64,000 nucleotides of DNA from Trogon surrucura (Eukaryota; Chordata; Aves; Trogoniformes; Trogonidae), in contig CM036626.1 in the NCBI GenBank assembly GCA_020746105.1, forward strand, positions 18,403,001-18,467,000, given 5' to 3'. Shown piece after piece: positions 1 to 10,600 of the stretch (position 1 is the stretch's first letter; every line of letters begins with the position of its first letter). Made by a program: the position numbers and the translations under genes. The notes under the pieces are model-generated. The model ran no database searches. It saw only the letters and a program-made list of their open reading frames with translations, and was not told where the DNA came from.

Positions 1-118
1 TAAAAAGCTCAGAGTCAAAGAAAAGATAAACCATGTAGTAGCTGTAAGTGAAATAAGCTACCTAGAGGATATCTGGGATCATGTTCACAAAGTGTTTATA
101 AGGACAGTTCAGGCAAAC

Positions 119-625
119 ATAGAATCATAGAATGTTAGGGATTGGAAGGGACCTTGAAAGATCATCAAGTCCAATCCCCCTGCCAGAGCAGGAACGCCTC
201 GATTATGCTACACAGGAACGTGTCCAGGCAGGTCTTGAATGTCTCCAGAGAAGGAGACTCCACAACCTCTCTGGGCAGCCTGTTCCAGGGCTCCGTCACC
301 CTCACTGAGAAGAAGTTTCTTCTCGAGTTTAAGCGGAACCTCTTATGTTCCAGTTTCAGCCCATTACCCCTTGTCCTATCAGTGGTTGTCACCGAGAAGA
401 GCCTGGCTCCATCCTCGTGACACTCACCCTTGATATATTTGTAAACATTAATGAGGTCACCCCTCAGCCTCCTCTTCTCCAAACTAAAGAGCCCCAGCTC
501 CCTCAGCCTTTTCTCATAAGGCAGATGCTCCACTCCCTTAATCATCCTAGTTGCCCTGTGCTGGACTCTCTCCAGCAGTTCCCTGTCTTTCTTGAACTGA
601 GGGGCCCAGAACTCCATCAGAACCG
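119..625 (-). mobile_element. CR1 LINE 3' fragment (copy 1, relatively young)
   Basis: This is the 3' end of a chicken-repeat-1 non-LTR retrotransposon inserted in minus orientation. The left edge has the ATAGAATCATAGAATG-type motif that ends CR1 elements. Read on the minus strand, the frame ending near 165 encodes the C-terminal tail of the CR1 ORF2 protein, with recognisable blocks such as [19 protein letters not shown] and [18 protein letters not shown]. About 150 codons are intact, so the copy is fairly young. It is strongly 5'-truncated: the endonuclease and most of the reverse transcriptase are absent, so it cannot move on its own. The truncation point lies next to a minisatellite. Family assignment is firm; the subfamily is not determined. 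Confidence 0.92.
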
Positions 626-660
626 TATGTATGGCTGTATGTATGTGCATACACGGGCAA

Positions 661-803
661 GCATGACAGAAGCATGACAGAAGCATGACAGAAGCATGAC
701 AGAAGCATGACAGAAGCATGACAGAAGCATGACAGAAGCATGACAGAAGCATGACAGAAGCATGACAGAAGCATGACAGAAGCATGACAGAAGCATGACA
801 GAA
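661..803. repeat. 11-bp minisatellite, 13 perfect copies
   Basis: Thirteen uninterrupted head-to-tail copies of GCATGACAGAA fill 143 bp with no mismatch seen. The unit has no stop codon in the minus-strand frames, and 11 is not a multiple of 3. It therefore produces a false 11-residue protein repeat that fuses in frame to the CR1 remnant on its left. Perfect identity points to recent expansion or active length change. Confidence 0.97.
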
Positions 804-1180
804 GGGATTCCCGTGGTACTGTTCACCAGAGACACAACTGGACTGACCCATCATCAGTCGCTTCTGAACACAAGAGAACCCCTCAGGTTTAATTTAGGAT
901 CCAGTTTAAGGTGGTGGGGGGGGGGAGGCGGTTATGAAGGATCACACACTTTTGAAAATGAGCTTTTTAAGGCAAAAACGTTTTTACCAAAAAAAAATGA
1001 AAACCATTACTATCATCTCGGAAAGAGCTACTTTTCACTGACTTTCACCGTCATTAAACACATCTCCCTTCCTACAACTCCATGAGCAAACATGGAACCC
1101 TAACCACTAACAGGGCTAAATTAACAGATTACGCTTTTTTTTTTTTTCCTTTTTCCTGACGGAAATTATAGACCCCAAAC
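804..1180. other. No gene seen; homopolymer runs
   Basis: This stretch between the minisatellite and the first CpG island has a short G-run near 916-927, an A-run near 989 and a T-run near 1136-1148. No open frame here resembles a protein. Confidence 0.5.
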
Positions 1181-1647
1181 CGCTCCGGAGGCTCCGGCAC
1201 AAGCCCCGCGGGGGTTTCACAGGCCTCAGCCTCGGAACCGCCGGAATCCACAACGCTCCATCCCCGGCAGCGCTGGCCACGACCTAAAAATCACGCTTCC
1301 CCAAAATAATTACGCTTCCCAGCCTTCTCTGTGAGAATACCGCTACGCACTCGAGTTAAAACACAAGTAAAACAAGCGAGCAGAACTCGAAGGTCCCGGT
1401 GGCGGCGGGGGCCCGGCGGGAGGCGCGCTCCGCTCCGCTCGGCCCTGCCCGCCCGGGCACCGCTACGGGCAGACGCGCTTTCCCTCCGCGGCTCGCCGAG
1501 CCGGCTCACAGGCCGCCGGGCACACGGGAGGGAGCCCGCCGGCCGAACGCCCCTCCACCACCGCGGGGACAAGCGGAGAAGCCGCCGACACCGCGGGGGC
1601 GCGGCGAGGGACGGGACGAGCCGAGGGCCGCGAACCACCACCATACC

Positions 1648-1670
1648 CACACACACACACACACACACAC
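1648..1670. repeat. (CA)n microsatellite
   Basis: A run of about 11 CA units lies inside the first CpG island. Confidence 0.9.
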
Positions 1671-1780
1671 TCCCCCTCGAGGGGAGCGAGGCCTCCCAGG
1701 ACGCGGCTGCCGGTGGGGAGAGCCCAGCTCCGCTCCCCACCAAGGCAGCGACAGACCCAGCCGCCACCTCCCGCACTCAC

Positions 1781-1850
1781 CGCGCCGCTCCCGGCGTCCC
1801 CTGAGCGCGGCCGCTGAGGCGCGCGTGCGCAGAGCGGCGGCGGCGGGAAC
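1781..1850 (-). other. Putative non-coding first exon of divergent gene
   Basis: On the minus strand the sequence reads GGCGCG|GTGAGTG, a near-perfect 5' splice site with the last exon base at 1781. The NRF1 motif at 1820-1831 could position a start site close by. No start codon is present, so translation would begin in an exon left of the window. SHQ1 is the candidate by gene order. The right boundary is a guess. Confidence 0.3.
1820..1831 (-). promoter_or_regulatory. NRF1 binding motif
   Basis: The minus strand reads TGCGCACGCGCG, which fits the palindromic NRF1 consensus YGCGCAYGCGCR. NRF1 sites are common in CpG-island promoters of housekeeping and ribosome-biogenesis genes. It lies about 40 bp upstream of the minus-strand splice donor. 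Confidence 0.6.
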
Positions 1851-2080
1851 CGGCTCCGCCCGCCTCCCTCAGGGCCGGCCCTTTGGCCGCTGCCCGCCTT
1901 CAGGGGAGAACTGGGGCGGAGGAGGCAGGAGAGCGGAGTGGAGGGGGGTGAACGGAGTAGCGGGGGGTAAGCGGTGTCTGGGCCGGGGATAGGTAGACGA
2001 AGCCTCCGCTGGGTCTTCCCTGGTGGCGGTTGGGGCCCCGCCGGCGGGGGGAAGCCGTCCCTCAGGTTCCCCGACCTTCA

Positions 2081-2688
2081 GGCTCCTCTCCGCAGCCCCT
2101 GATTTTGTGACAAAAGCGGTGATGACAGTGTGCCAGACGTCCTGGTTGAAGGGCAGGCTGAGGCTCTCGAGAGGTGAAAGCAGTGTTTGCTAAGATCCTA
2201 ACCCTGAGCTGCTGTCGTCCCGATAAATCCGGGGGGAGTCAGAGGAGGGGGGGGCTGCAGCCGGAGGGTTTGCTGCACAACCTCAGCTTTTTCCTCTAAA
2301 ACTGTGGCCAGACACGGTCAGGTCCGGCTTCCCAAACACGGCAGGCTGCCCAAAGTGAATCGTGCAACTCAGGCTGTCCGAGGTAAATCGTGTGCCTCAG
2401 AGCTCGGCATATAAGAAATGCTTGTGTGTGTAAGCCATGCAGCGGGAACACGTGTGTGGGGAGGAGAGAATAAAGTTAAGGGCTCAGTAACCGGGAGCAG
2501 AAGGTTTGGACCTAATGTAATTGGAATTGAGGTGGCAAGGATAAAATGATTTCAAGAACCGAAGCACATCGAGGCAGAGGGCTGCAGAAATAAACAGAAG
2601 AGTGACCTCGTGAGCACTGTCAGAATAGGAACTCCCAATGACATAAGTCTCGTCTAAGACAGTGGATAAAGGCGAGCGAGACGGACAA
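2081..2688. other. No gene seen
   Basis: Sequence between the first CpG island and CR1 copy 2. No coding frame, RNA gene or repeat was recognised. Confidence 0.4.
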
Positions 2689-2689
2689 C

Positions 2690-2848
2690 GAATCACAGAA
2701 TCACAGAATGTCAGGGATTGGAAGGGACCTCGAAAGTCCAATCCCCCTGCCAGAGCAGGAACGCCTCGATAATGCTACATAGGAACGTGTCCAGGCAGGT
2801 CTTGAATGTCTCCAGAGAAGGAGACTCCACAACCTCTCCGGGCACTGA
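2690..2848 (-). mobile_element. CR1 LINE 3' fragment (copy 2)
   Basis: About 155 bp of CR1 3' end in minus orientation, starting with the repeated AATCACAGAATCACAGAATG terminal motif. It closely matches the first part of copy 1, including the shared run CAGGTCTTGAATGTCTCCAG, so both likely belong to one subfamily. It is cut off where copy 1 continues into coding sequence. Confidence 0.88.
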
Positions 2849-3610
2849 GAGGACAGAGGCAAGTCCTGATGAATCCAAAGAAATACAGTATTAAGGAGGA
2901 AGTGTGGTAAGAACCTCAAAAATTTGCTGGAAGCAGAAAAAATCGGTTTAAAAGCCATAATTATCTTTAAATATAGCACCTAACGTAGAATTAACCTGAT
3001 TTTTCTGTCATTAGGCCACAAAAGGCATTTAGAGTTCTTTTGTCTAAGCCACCTGAAGCATTCCTCTGAATCAAATGCATTTTAATACGAGTTTCCTTGC
3101 CCCATAGATTTGATTTTCCAGGAGTTTATGATCCCTAACAGCTTCACTTACAGAAGTACTGTGTTCATAATATCGTGATATCATCATAGCTTTATTTTTG
3201 CTCTTTCCTCTTGCAGTTTGCATTATCTAAAGATAACAAAGCTTGTCATTTTGTTTCTCCAGAAGAAGGAAAGCTCCTGAATCACAAAGCCACCCAAATG
3301 TGAGTGCTTATATTCCCTCACTGTTGTACAAGTATTAGAGTTTATGCCTTCGTAGCAGGTGGGATGAGAATAGTGTGTAGGTGGGTGATAAATGGGGGCT
3401 AGAAGGTGGAGGGAAACTCAGCACCTGTTTGCCCATTGGCACAGACAGATGGGACATGCTTCTGTGACCAATCTCCTACCTGACGCTTTTCTCCTGCCCA
3501 TCTTGCCGCGTACGCTCAGGCTCTCCCAGCACTGCACACCTGCACACCAGAGATCTGTGCACGGCGTGGGAATCAGAGGTACCTTTGGACCATACAAAGC
3601 GAGGAGCTAG
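2849..3610. other. No gene seen
   Basis: Unique sequence between CR1 copies 2 and 3. No convincing exon, RNA gene or repeat was recognised. Confidence 0.4.
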
Positions 3611-4105
3611 GATAGACTCATTGAATGGAATGGTTTGGGTTGGAAGGGACCTTTAAAGCTCATTTGTTCCAACTCCCATGCAGTGAGCAGGGACATCTTC
3701 ACTTACAGCAGGTCCAACTTGACCTTGAACGTTTCCAGGGATGGGGCCTCCACCACCTCTCTGGGCAACTGGTGCCAGTGTCTCACCACCCTCATAGTGA
3801 AGAACTTCTTCCTAACGTCTGGTCTAAATCTGCCCTGCTCTAGTTTAAAACCATTGTCCCTCATCCCGTCGCTACACGCCCATGTCAGCAGTCCCTCCTC
3901 AGCTTTCCTGTAGCTCTCTTTAAGCACTATCAGGCCACTGCCATGTCTGCCCGGAGCCTTCTCTTCTCCAGGCTGAGCAGCCCCAACTCCCTCAGCCTGT
4001 CCTCACAGCAGAGATGCTCGAGCCCTCTGATCATCTTTGTGGCCTCCCCTGCACCCACTCCAGCAGGTCCACGTTCTGGTTATGTTGAGGATCCCAGAGC
4101 CCTGC
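3611..4105 (-). mobile_element. CR1 LINE 3' fragment (copy 3)
   Basis: About 0.5 kb of CR1 in minus orientation, from the 3' end (GGTTTGGGTTGGAAGGGACC) to a truncation just before the GXYLT2 CpG island. The minus-strand reading keeps CR1 ORF2 blocks such as KKFFTMRVVRHWHQLPREVV but is interrupted elsewhere. Its sequence differs from copies 1 and 2 and resembles copy 4, so a second subfamily is present. Confidence 0.9.
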
Positions 4106-4409
4106 CTTGCCTTTTCTTCCCATCGCGAGCAAACTCTGCTCGATGACAGCGTTCTTAACTTAGAAGCTTTTTTAAAAAGCCTCTGCCCATCCCCTTACCA
4201 ACGCGAACCGCCTCCCGGAGGCTTCGTGGCGATCGGAGCAGAGCCCAGCTCGCCCACCCCCTGCCTACCCCCGGCCCGAGCTGGGTAACGGGGCGGGGGG
4301 CGCGGCTACTCCAGAGAGTACGGTAGGGCGCGCTCCGCCCCCGCAGCCGGTTGCCGGGCCGGGGCTCGGCGGCCACGTCCCCGCGGCGGGCCGGGCCGGG
4401 CGGGCGGCG

Positions 4410-4439
4410 ATGCTGGCGGCGGGCGGGCCGAGGGGCTGA
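4410..4439 (+). promoter_or_regulatory. Possible uORF before GXYLT2
   Basis: An upstream ATG opens a nine-codon frame ending in TGA 15 bases before the main start. It would matter only if transcription starts upstream of 4410. Confidence 0.35.
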
Positions 4440-4454
4440 GCCCCCCCTCCCGCC

Positions 4455-4681
4455 ATGCGGCTCTCCTGCAAGGTGGCGGCGGCGCTGCTGTGCCTGGGCA
4501 GCCTGCTGCTGCTCTATCTCCTGGCGGGCAGCGCCGCCGCCCCGCCGCGCCCGCCCGCCGCGCCCTCCGCGCCCGCCCGCCCCGCCGTCCCGCTCGCCCG
4601 CCGGCGGCACCAGCAGCAGCCGCGGCTCAGCCGGAGCCCGCCGCGGAGGAGCCCCGCCGGGGGCAAACTCGCCGGCGCCAG
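4455..4681 (+). CDS. GXYLT2: GXYLT2 coding exon 1
   Basis: Encodes residues 1-75 plus two bases of codon 76. The start [15 protein letters not shown] has G at -3 and is followed by a Leu/Ala-rich membrane anchor, then a low-complexity Pro/Arg stem. The donor is CAG|GTAAAC. The stem is the least conserved part of the family, so the start is chosen from the signal anchor and matching exon phase. Confidence 0.88.
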
Positions 4682-7600
4682 GTAAACGGCGGTGGCCGGG
4701 ACGCGGGGCGGTGGAGCGGGCCCCACGCGGGAGCGGCCGGTCGCTGCCCTCGGCGGGGGAGCCCGCCCGGCCCCTCCGCCCGGCTCCGGCCCGCCCGCCG
4801 GCAGCGGCACCGGCCCCACGCGCGGCTGGACCCTCCCCCCGGCCCGCGGGTGCCGGGCCCGCTCGCTGGTGTCCCCGCGCCGGCCGCTCCTTCGGCCGCT
4901 TCCCTTTCCCGGAGCGATTTCCCGAGCGGCGCTCAGGACGCTCTGCGCGCACTGCTCGGGCTTTGGGAGCGCGGAGTTGTCCCCGCGTGTTTTCCCTCGG
5001 AGCGCGGCTGCCGGAGATGCCACCGACGTGCGTGGAGGTGTCGCCGCTGCCTCTGGTCCCTGCCTGCGGGCCGAGACCTGCCTCCTCTGCCAGGGCGGCC
5101 TCTGAGGAGCTGCTTTGCCCTTAGTTTTGGCCTTGTTTTGAAGGCTGACGAGGGGAACGTGGAACGGACTGAGGAGCTGCTGTCAGTCCGGGGAGCTGCG
5201 CTGCTGGGAATTTTTCGTTAATGCTACAGGGAAAAGGGAAGGTGGCAATTTATTTCTGTGTGCCAAACCACTGGGTTCCAAACTGCGAGGAGGCACCGGT
5301 GGATTTTAAGCTCTTGAGCTTTGGAATGCTTTTTATATGTAAATTAATTTAGCAGAACTTTAAAAAAAAACAGTTTGAAATTGCGTTTCTTCTTTCAGCA
5401 CCTTACAGGCAGAATATTTTTTTTAAAAACCCTGTGATTAGTTCAGAAAAAGATGCAGGCAGCATGCTTTTGGTGGGCGGAGGACTGTTTTCCCCTTTGC
5501 ATTCCAACTATATTATGGTCAGTGTGACCTCATATATCTAATTAACTTGGTATGTCTTTGTGTCTTTGATTCATGATTTCACAGAGATGTTCTGAATGAA
5601 AGACTACTCCTGTTTTTTGAGCTCTTATTCCTTAACTTATTAAAGCAGTTGGTTTCTTACAGGCATTGTTACCCTGCTGAATGCAAGAGATGTTTACTGT
5701 GGCTGAGAATGGCTCATGGGCAGAATTCAAATGCATGTAGTAAAGCAGGATTATTTCCACTAGCAACTGTACCTCCTGAAGTCATTTTTCTTTAAGGCAT
5801 ATCTCTGCGATTATCATGGAAATCAAGAACAACACTGAAGGAAGGAGCCCAGAAAGTATGAAACTGCTTGAGAGTATAAACAACTGTTCCATTCCAATGA
5901 GGTTTTCAGTGAGCATCCTCACGTTCCAAAATTTGACGTTATCTAACTTTTCTATTATTTATTGACTTTGCAAGTACTTTTTACAAGGTCTGCAACACAA
6001 CCAAGAAAAAAAATAGGAATGTGGTGTTTAAACTGCCTTTTTATTTTTTGTGTGTGTGTTTGGTTTGTGAGGTTTGGTTGTTGGTTCTTTTTTTACACCC
6101 TCACATCTGCTGGTGGGGCATGATCCTGCACTACTAGCACCAGCAAGAGTTTGTGTAACTGAGAAGCACAGTTCTGCCCCTTGCTGAAAGATTCTGTATT
6201 GTGTTAGTTACTACTAAAAAAAATTTATTTAAGTGAGGGTATCGGTGAAAAAGGATTGGAGGAGCAGCGGCCGTGACATAACGTGGTCTGATTTTGTGGG
6301 GAAAGCAGAAATACCCACCAGCGGTTGCTGTTCTGGAATGAATATGTTCCACACTTAACGTGGTAAAGACATCAGTCGGGTGGTGGGATCACCTTGACTT
6401 AAAAAGCTTGACCCAAGCTACAGTGGAAGCAGTGTGACGCTGTTTCCAGGGGGCTTGAATGTGGAGTGGAAGAAGCATACAATGATTTAACTAGATACTG
6501 ACTTCAGGAGCGAGTACTCCTGTTGGTTTAATTGGCTTTGCTTATGTGTGTGCTTACAATAAAGCACATCCAATATAACATGCTGAATTGGAGTTATTAT
6601 TGCCCCTTTATTCCTAGAAAAGAGTTAATTATTATTTTAGTTATTCTGTATGTTTGATGTGGGAGATCATATATGACCTAACTGATTCCTTCAGTTTAAT
6701 AAAAACTCTGATTATGGCTGTGTAAGATCTTGTGCTGTGGTCATGGTGTATGTGTTTATAAGTGGACTACGTGATTGATCCAGATTACCTTAGTGAAGTT
6801 TGGTCTATGTGAACGTAAAAAGTTGTTTGAATTCGGTTTCGCCAAGTTGCTTCGTGTAGCTTTGTCAGAAGGATGCAGGTTTTGTGCTGAGCGCAGAAAT
6901 AATCAAAGGCGTTATCTAGGATGTGAGTTTGCTTTATTGGTCACGCTCTAGGTGAGGTGAATTGTATTTGAACTGGGAGTTTGTAATTCTGCTTTCTGTA
7001 GTCACGTGAGAATAATAGGAGACGTTAGCTGTTAGATTTTTTAAAGTGCAGGTTTCTTCTAACGTAAGTAGTCATACATGGTAAAAGCTTAACTCAGTCA
7101 CGTAGCATTAGCTGGCTGGAACCTGGCAAACGTTAGTAAATCCATTCATGTGACCTGCTTGGGTCATTAGATAGTTTTGGCAAATCTAGATGAGCGTCGC
7201 ATTTAAGTTTGTGGTTAGCTTTGAAAACTGATTTTTGATGGTGGCTTTACTGATCTTTCCTCTTGGAAGCAACCTTTTTTTTTTTTCACACGCAGAATTG
7301 CAATGTGCCAGACCAATGTGCGCAAAGTATCAGAAAGTAAAAGCGTTATTTTACATCTGAAGGGCAGATGTGGCCACACTTTCTATTAAACCAGCATGGC
7401 AATGCTCAGGAAGTGAACCTTTGCCAGCACATTTAGTTCCCTGGAAGTAACTTTTCCAAAGCAAAACATCTCTTACCTGGCAACATGTCAAGATACTTTT
7501 TCTTTCTTTGCAGCCCCTGTGCACAGCAGAGCAGTTTGCGCTGAGTTTGATAGCCTGTAACAAGATGCTGAAGGCCCAGATAACTCATACTTGTCTAGCA

Positions 7601-10600
7601 AAGAACTCTTGTGATAAAAGAAGAATATATCTGGGTTTGAGCGGTTTTCGCCCCTTTCTGTGAGGTTGAAACGTCAACAATTTTTTGACTGTCAGCAGCT
7701 ACAGCTGCTTTTATGCAACCACCTTAAAGTGAGGAAACTTTCTGTAAAACATTTAGAGCCTTTCCAATTTACGTTTTAAAGTGTGTCATAGAATGTGTTT
7801 CGTATAATGGAGCCACTGTTGGGACATTGACTCACTGTTGACTGTCAGGAAAAAAGCCTATTTAGTGAATCACCAGTTTTGACACAATGCCTAAACCTAA
7901 CCTTGTTTACACTGCAAGAGTAAATGAGATCATAATATGAAGAAAGTTTCAAAAACTAACAACTATATTGCATTTTGTAAGAATCCGCGTGCATTATCTT
8001 TCTCTCAGGAATAAATCTGAAGGCTTGAATAGAGTAGCAGGCTCTGTAATGAGATGGGAATGCGTTATTTTGAATGGATCTGGATTGATTTAGACAGGTT
8101 TTGGGTTAATTACATTTGAGACACTTTGGCTGTGACTAATAAGAAAATTGCATGTAACCTAAACTTTAAGACTTAGAAACGTACACTATTGTCCTTGAGC
8201 GCTCAGGCTGCTTCTGCTATGCCAATACCCATGCCTGTCAGAAAAAAATGTATGCAGTAAATAAAAATACCATTGGGCAACTGGATGGGAGTTGGTCGAT
8301 GATGTTGGATGGCATTTGCTATAAGCATTTTATCGTGATAAGTCTTATCAAGCCTGTATTCAACTGTTTCATAGGAAGACATCCTGCAAGTACTTTGTGA
8401 TGTTTTCTGTAGTGCTTAATCTTAAGCAACAGTGCTTAATTTCAGAGCCATATAATGAGAACAGCAGGTAAGGGAGAGCAGGAAGCAATTTTCTCTGAAA
8501 GGAAGGGTAAAACAGGGATCAGAGCAAAGAGACTGACGTATCAGTTGTGTTTATAATAAATTGGCAAGCTGCATTTGTGTACTGAAATTAAAAAGACAAC
8601 AAGGCAACAAAGACCTTGTGCATAGAATTTCTTTATTTTTTCTTGTCAAACACACTAAACTTTGAGGCCCGGGTCACTGTATTGCTTTAGATCCACTTAA
8701 GCATTTAATTTAGGTTACAAAATCCAATTATAGACTCTATCCATAACCAATAAGTTGAACTATAAATGAATGAATGTGCATATAAATGCTAGGAAGAAGG
8801 GCTGACAGTAGTAATTGTAGTAGTGTGTGGATCTGTGGGCTTCTTAATGTACTTGGAAGCCTCTTGGTGTAGGTGACTATTACTACTGTATCAGCTGTTC
8901 CCATTTACCAGTAGGACAACTAAAGCATAAAGAACTAGTGACTCACTCAAAGCTCTGCCAGGGCTAACTTACTGAAACAGAGCCAGAATAGGAGCCTCCT
9001 GCCCTTCAGCCACTACCTGAGTACCCCTCTACCGCAAAAGCCTGTTAATGTCTTAAGTTGGTAACCCAGCAATATATTCTTTCTTGCTTGCCAGTTGTTT
9101 TTTATTCTGTGAAACAGATTTTATCCTTTGCACAATTTCCTTCAGTATTAACCTACTCCATCCATCCTTTTAAAACAAAGCATGCAGCTTTCATGTATTC
9201 CATTCACTGTATTCTCTGGGAACATCTGAGCAGGTAGGGTTTGGAAAGCTCTTAGCTTGCCAGGATGTTTGCATCCAACTACACGAAAAAGAAACATTTG
9301 CAATTAGAGGAAATACACGGTATTGAATCAGGATTCAGTGTGTGCCTTACATGAAACCTCAGTTTAAAGAGGGCCTTTCGTTACACAGTTAAGTTTGTTT
9401 GAACAAGGCTCCTGGTGCCCAGCCCAACCTGCCTGTGGTAGAAAAGAAGTAGCTGCTCCACCGGTATGAGCTAAGTTCTAACTTCCAGTTTCTCTCTTGG
9501 CAACACATGGTGGAGGCCCTCTTGTCTTCTAGAGGATCCAGATGAGCCAGCATAGCCGTTTATTCTGTGTGAGGTTGAAGCGTCCTAGATGCTGTTGGTC
9601 AGACTGGAGCTGTCTTGCTTTGAAGACTTTGACTGTGTCCTGCATATCTTTAAGGAATGTCCTTTCATCCAGATGTTGTTTTTCCCCGTCTCTTCCATTT
9701 CTCCTTGCACTGTATGTGTGTGCATGTGTAAACAGAGGAGGGAGGGAGAGTTGTGATGTTCTTTGCTGTAATCTGCTCATTTGCCTTTCTAGCAGTTTGA
9801 CTTTGCCTTTACATCTGCCCTTTTCAGACTTCTGGTAACAATAATAATAGTAATTTGGTAAAGGTGAAGCTAAAATCACTGTTAAATGCATCCTGCTATG
9901 GCACTTTTATCTCCCTTTCCAGCTCACCTTTATTTTCACAATCCTCTTTGTTTCCTTGTGTACTTACAAAAAATATGTAAGAAGTCCCGTCCTACCGTTG
10001 TTCTGTACCACCTTGCTTTGTTCCTCACTAACTGTTGCGTTCCATGTTCCAGACTAGTACTGAGATAGTTCAAATATTACTTCGTGCTCCTTTTCTCCAC
10101 GATTTCTATTCCTGCTTAGGCCATTGCAGGCTCCTGAACCCCTTCAGCCCAGACCTTTGTGACTTGTAATTGCTCACCTCCAAGGCTGTTTTCTCCTCCA
10201 CTGCCTGGGGCTGGGAGGGTGCCTGTGTTAGCAGGTGGGATATCTCTTGTTCATCGTAGCTCCCGTGGACTTATGAGGCACGTTCTGCTTTCATCAAGGA
10301 TTGCTTCTGCTGAGTGTGTGTGTTGGAAGTGCTTGTCTACATGTACTGGATTTTTCTCCAAAATAGCTGCCTAGTGGGGAGTTCACTGTGGCTAAAATTT
10401 GCAAAGAAAAGCTTCGTGCTTTGGTGTTGAGTTTTGAAATGTTGCGATAAAAGCTTAGAGTTAGGCCCTCTCCCAGTGAATTGCGCTGCCACCAGCTATA
10501 TCAAAGTAGTTCTCATCCTGCATATGGCTTGATTTAGAGACTCAATTAAGAGAAAACATTAAAGAGATAGGGAGAAGGGGGGGAAAAGGGATCTGTGTGA

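Larger units (their letters stand above)
1180..2080. promoter_or_regulatory. CpG island, probable promoter of a divergent gene
   Basis: A dense CpG-rich block of about 0.9 kb lies 2.4 kb upstream of GXYLT2 and is separate from that gene's own island. It contains a full NRF1-type site (1820-1831, minus strand TGCGCACGCGCG) and a consensus minus-strand splice donor at 1780/1779. No ATG lies in the putative minus-strand exon, so the first exon would be non-coding. In mammals SHQ1 is the divergent neighbour of GXYLT2; that identity is inferred from synteny only, since no SHQ1 coding sequence is visible here. A (CA)n run sits at 1648-1670. Confidence 0.6.
4200..5120 (+). promoter_or_regulatory. 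CpG island and promoter of GXYLT2
   Basis: An extreme GC and CpG-rich block surrounds the first coding exon. A GC box (GGGGCGGGG, near 4290) lies about 160 bp upstream of the start codon. No TATA box is seen, as expected for a CpG-island promoter. The transcription start is not resolved. Confidence 0.75.

Noticed and set aside
1-60. Minus-strand acceptor-like TTTCACTTACAG with a short open stretch at the window edge
   Set aside because: The following residues match nothing recognised, including the expected SHQ1 start, and the stretch is cut by the window edge.
661-803. CRISPR-like array
   Set aside because: Units are contiguous with no spacers, and this is an animal genome.
165-854. 229-aa minus-strand open frame with an 11-residue repeat
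   Set aside because: It is the CR1 ORF2 tail joined by chance to an 11-bp minisatellite that has no stops; not a host gene.
1291-1804. Overlapping open frames on both strands in the first CpG island
   Set aside because: Arg/Ala/Pro-rich shadows of a CpG island; none resembles SHQ1 or another known protein.
4155-4952. 265-aa minus-strand frame opposite GXYLT2 exon 1
   Set aside because: Low-complexity Arg/Ala/Gly/Pro peptide typical of CpG islands, with no recognisable domain.
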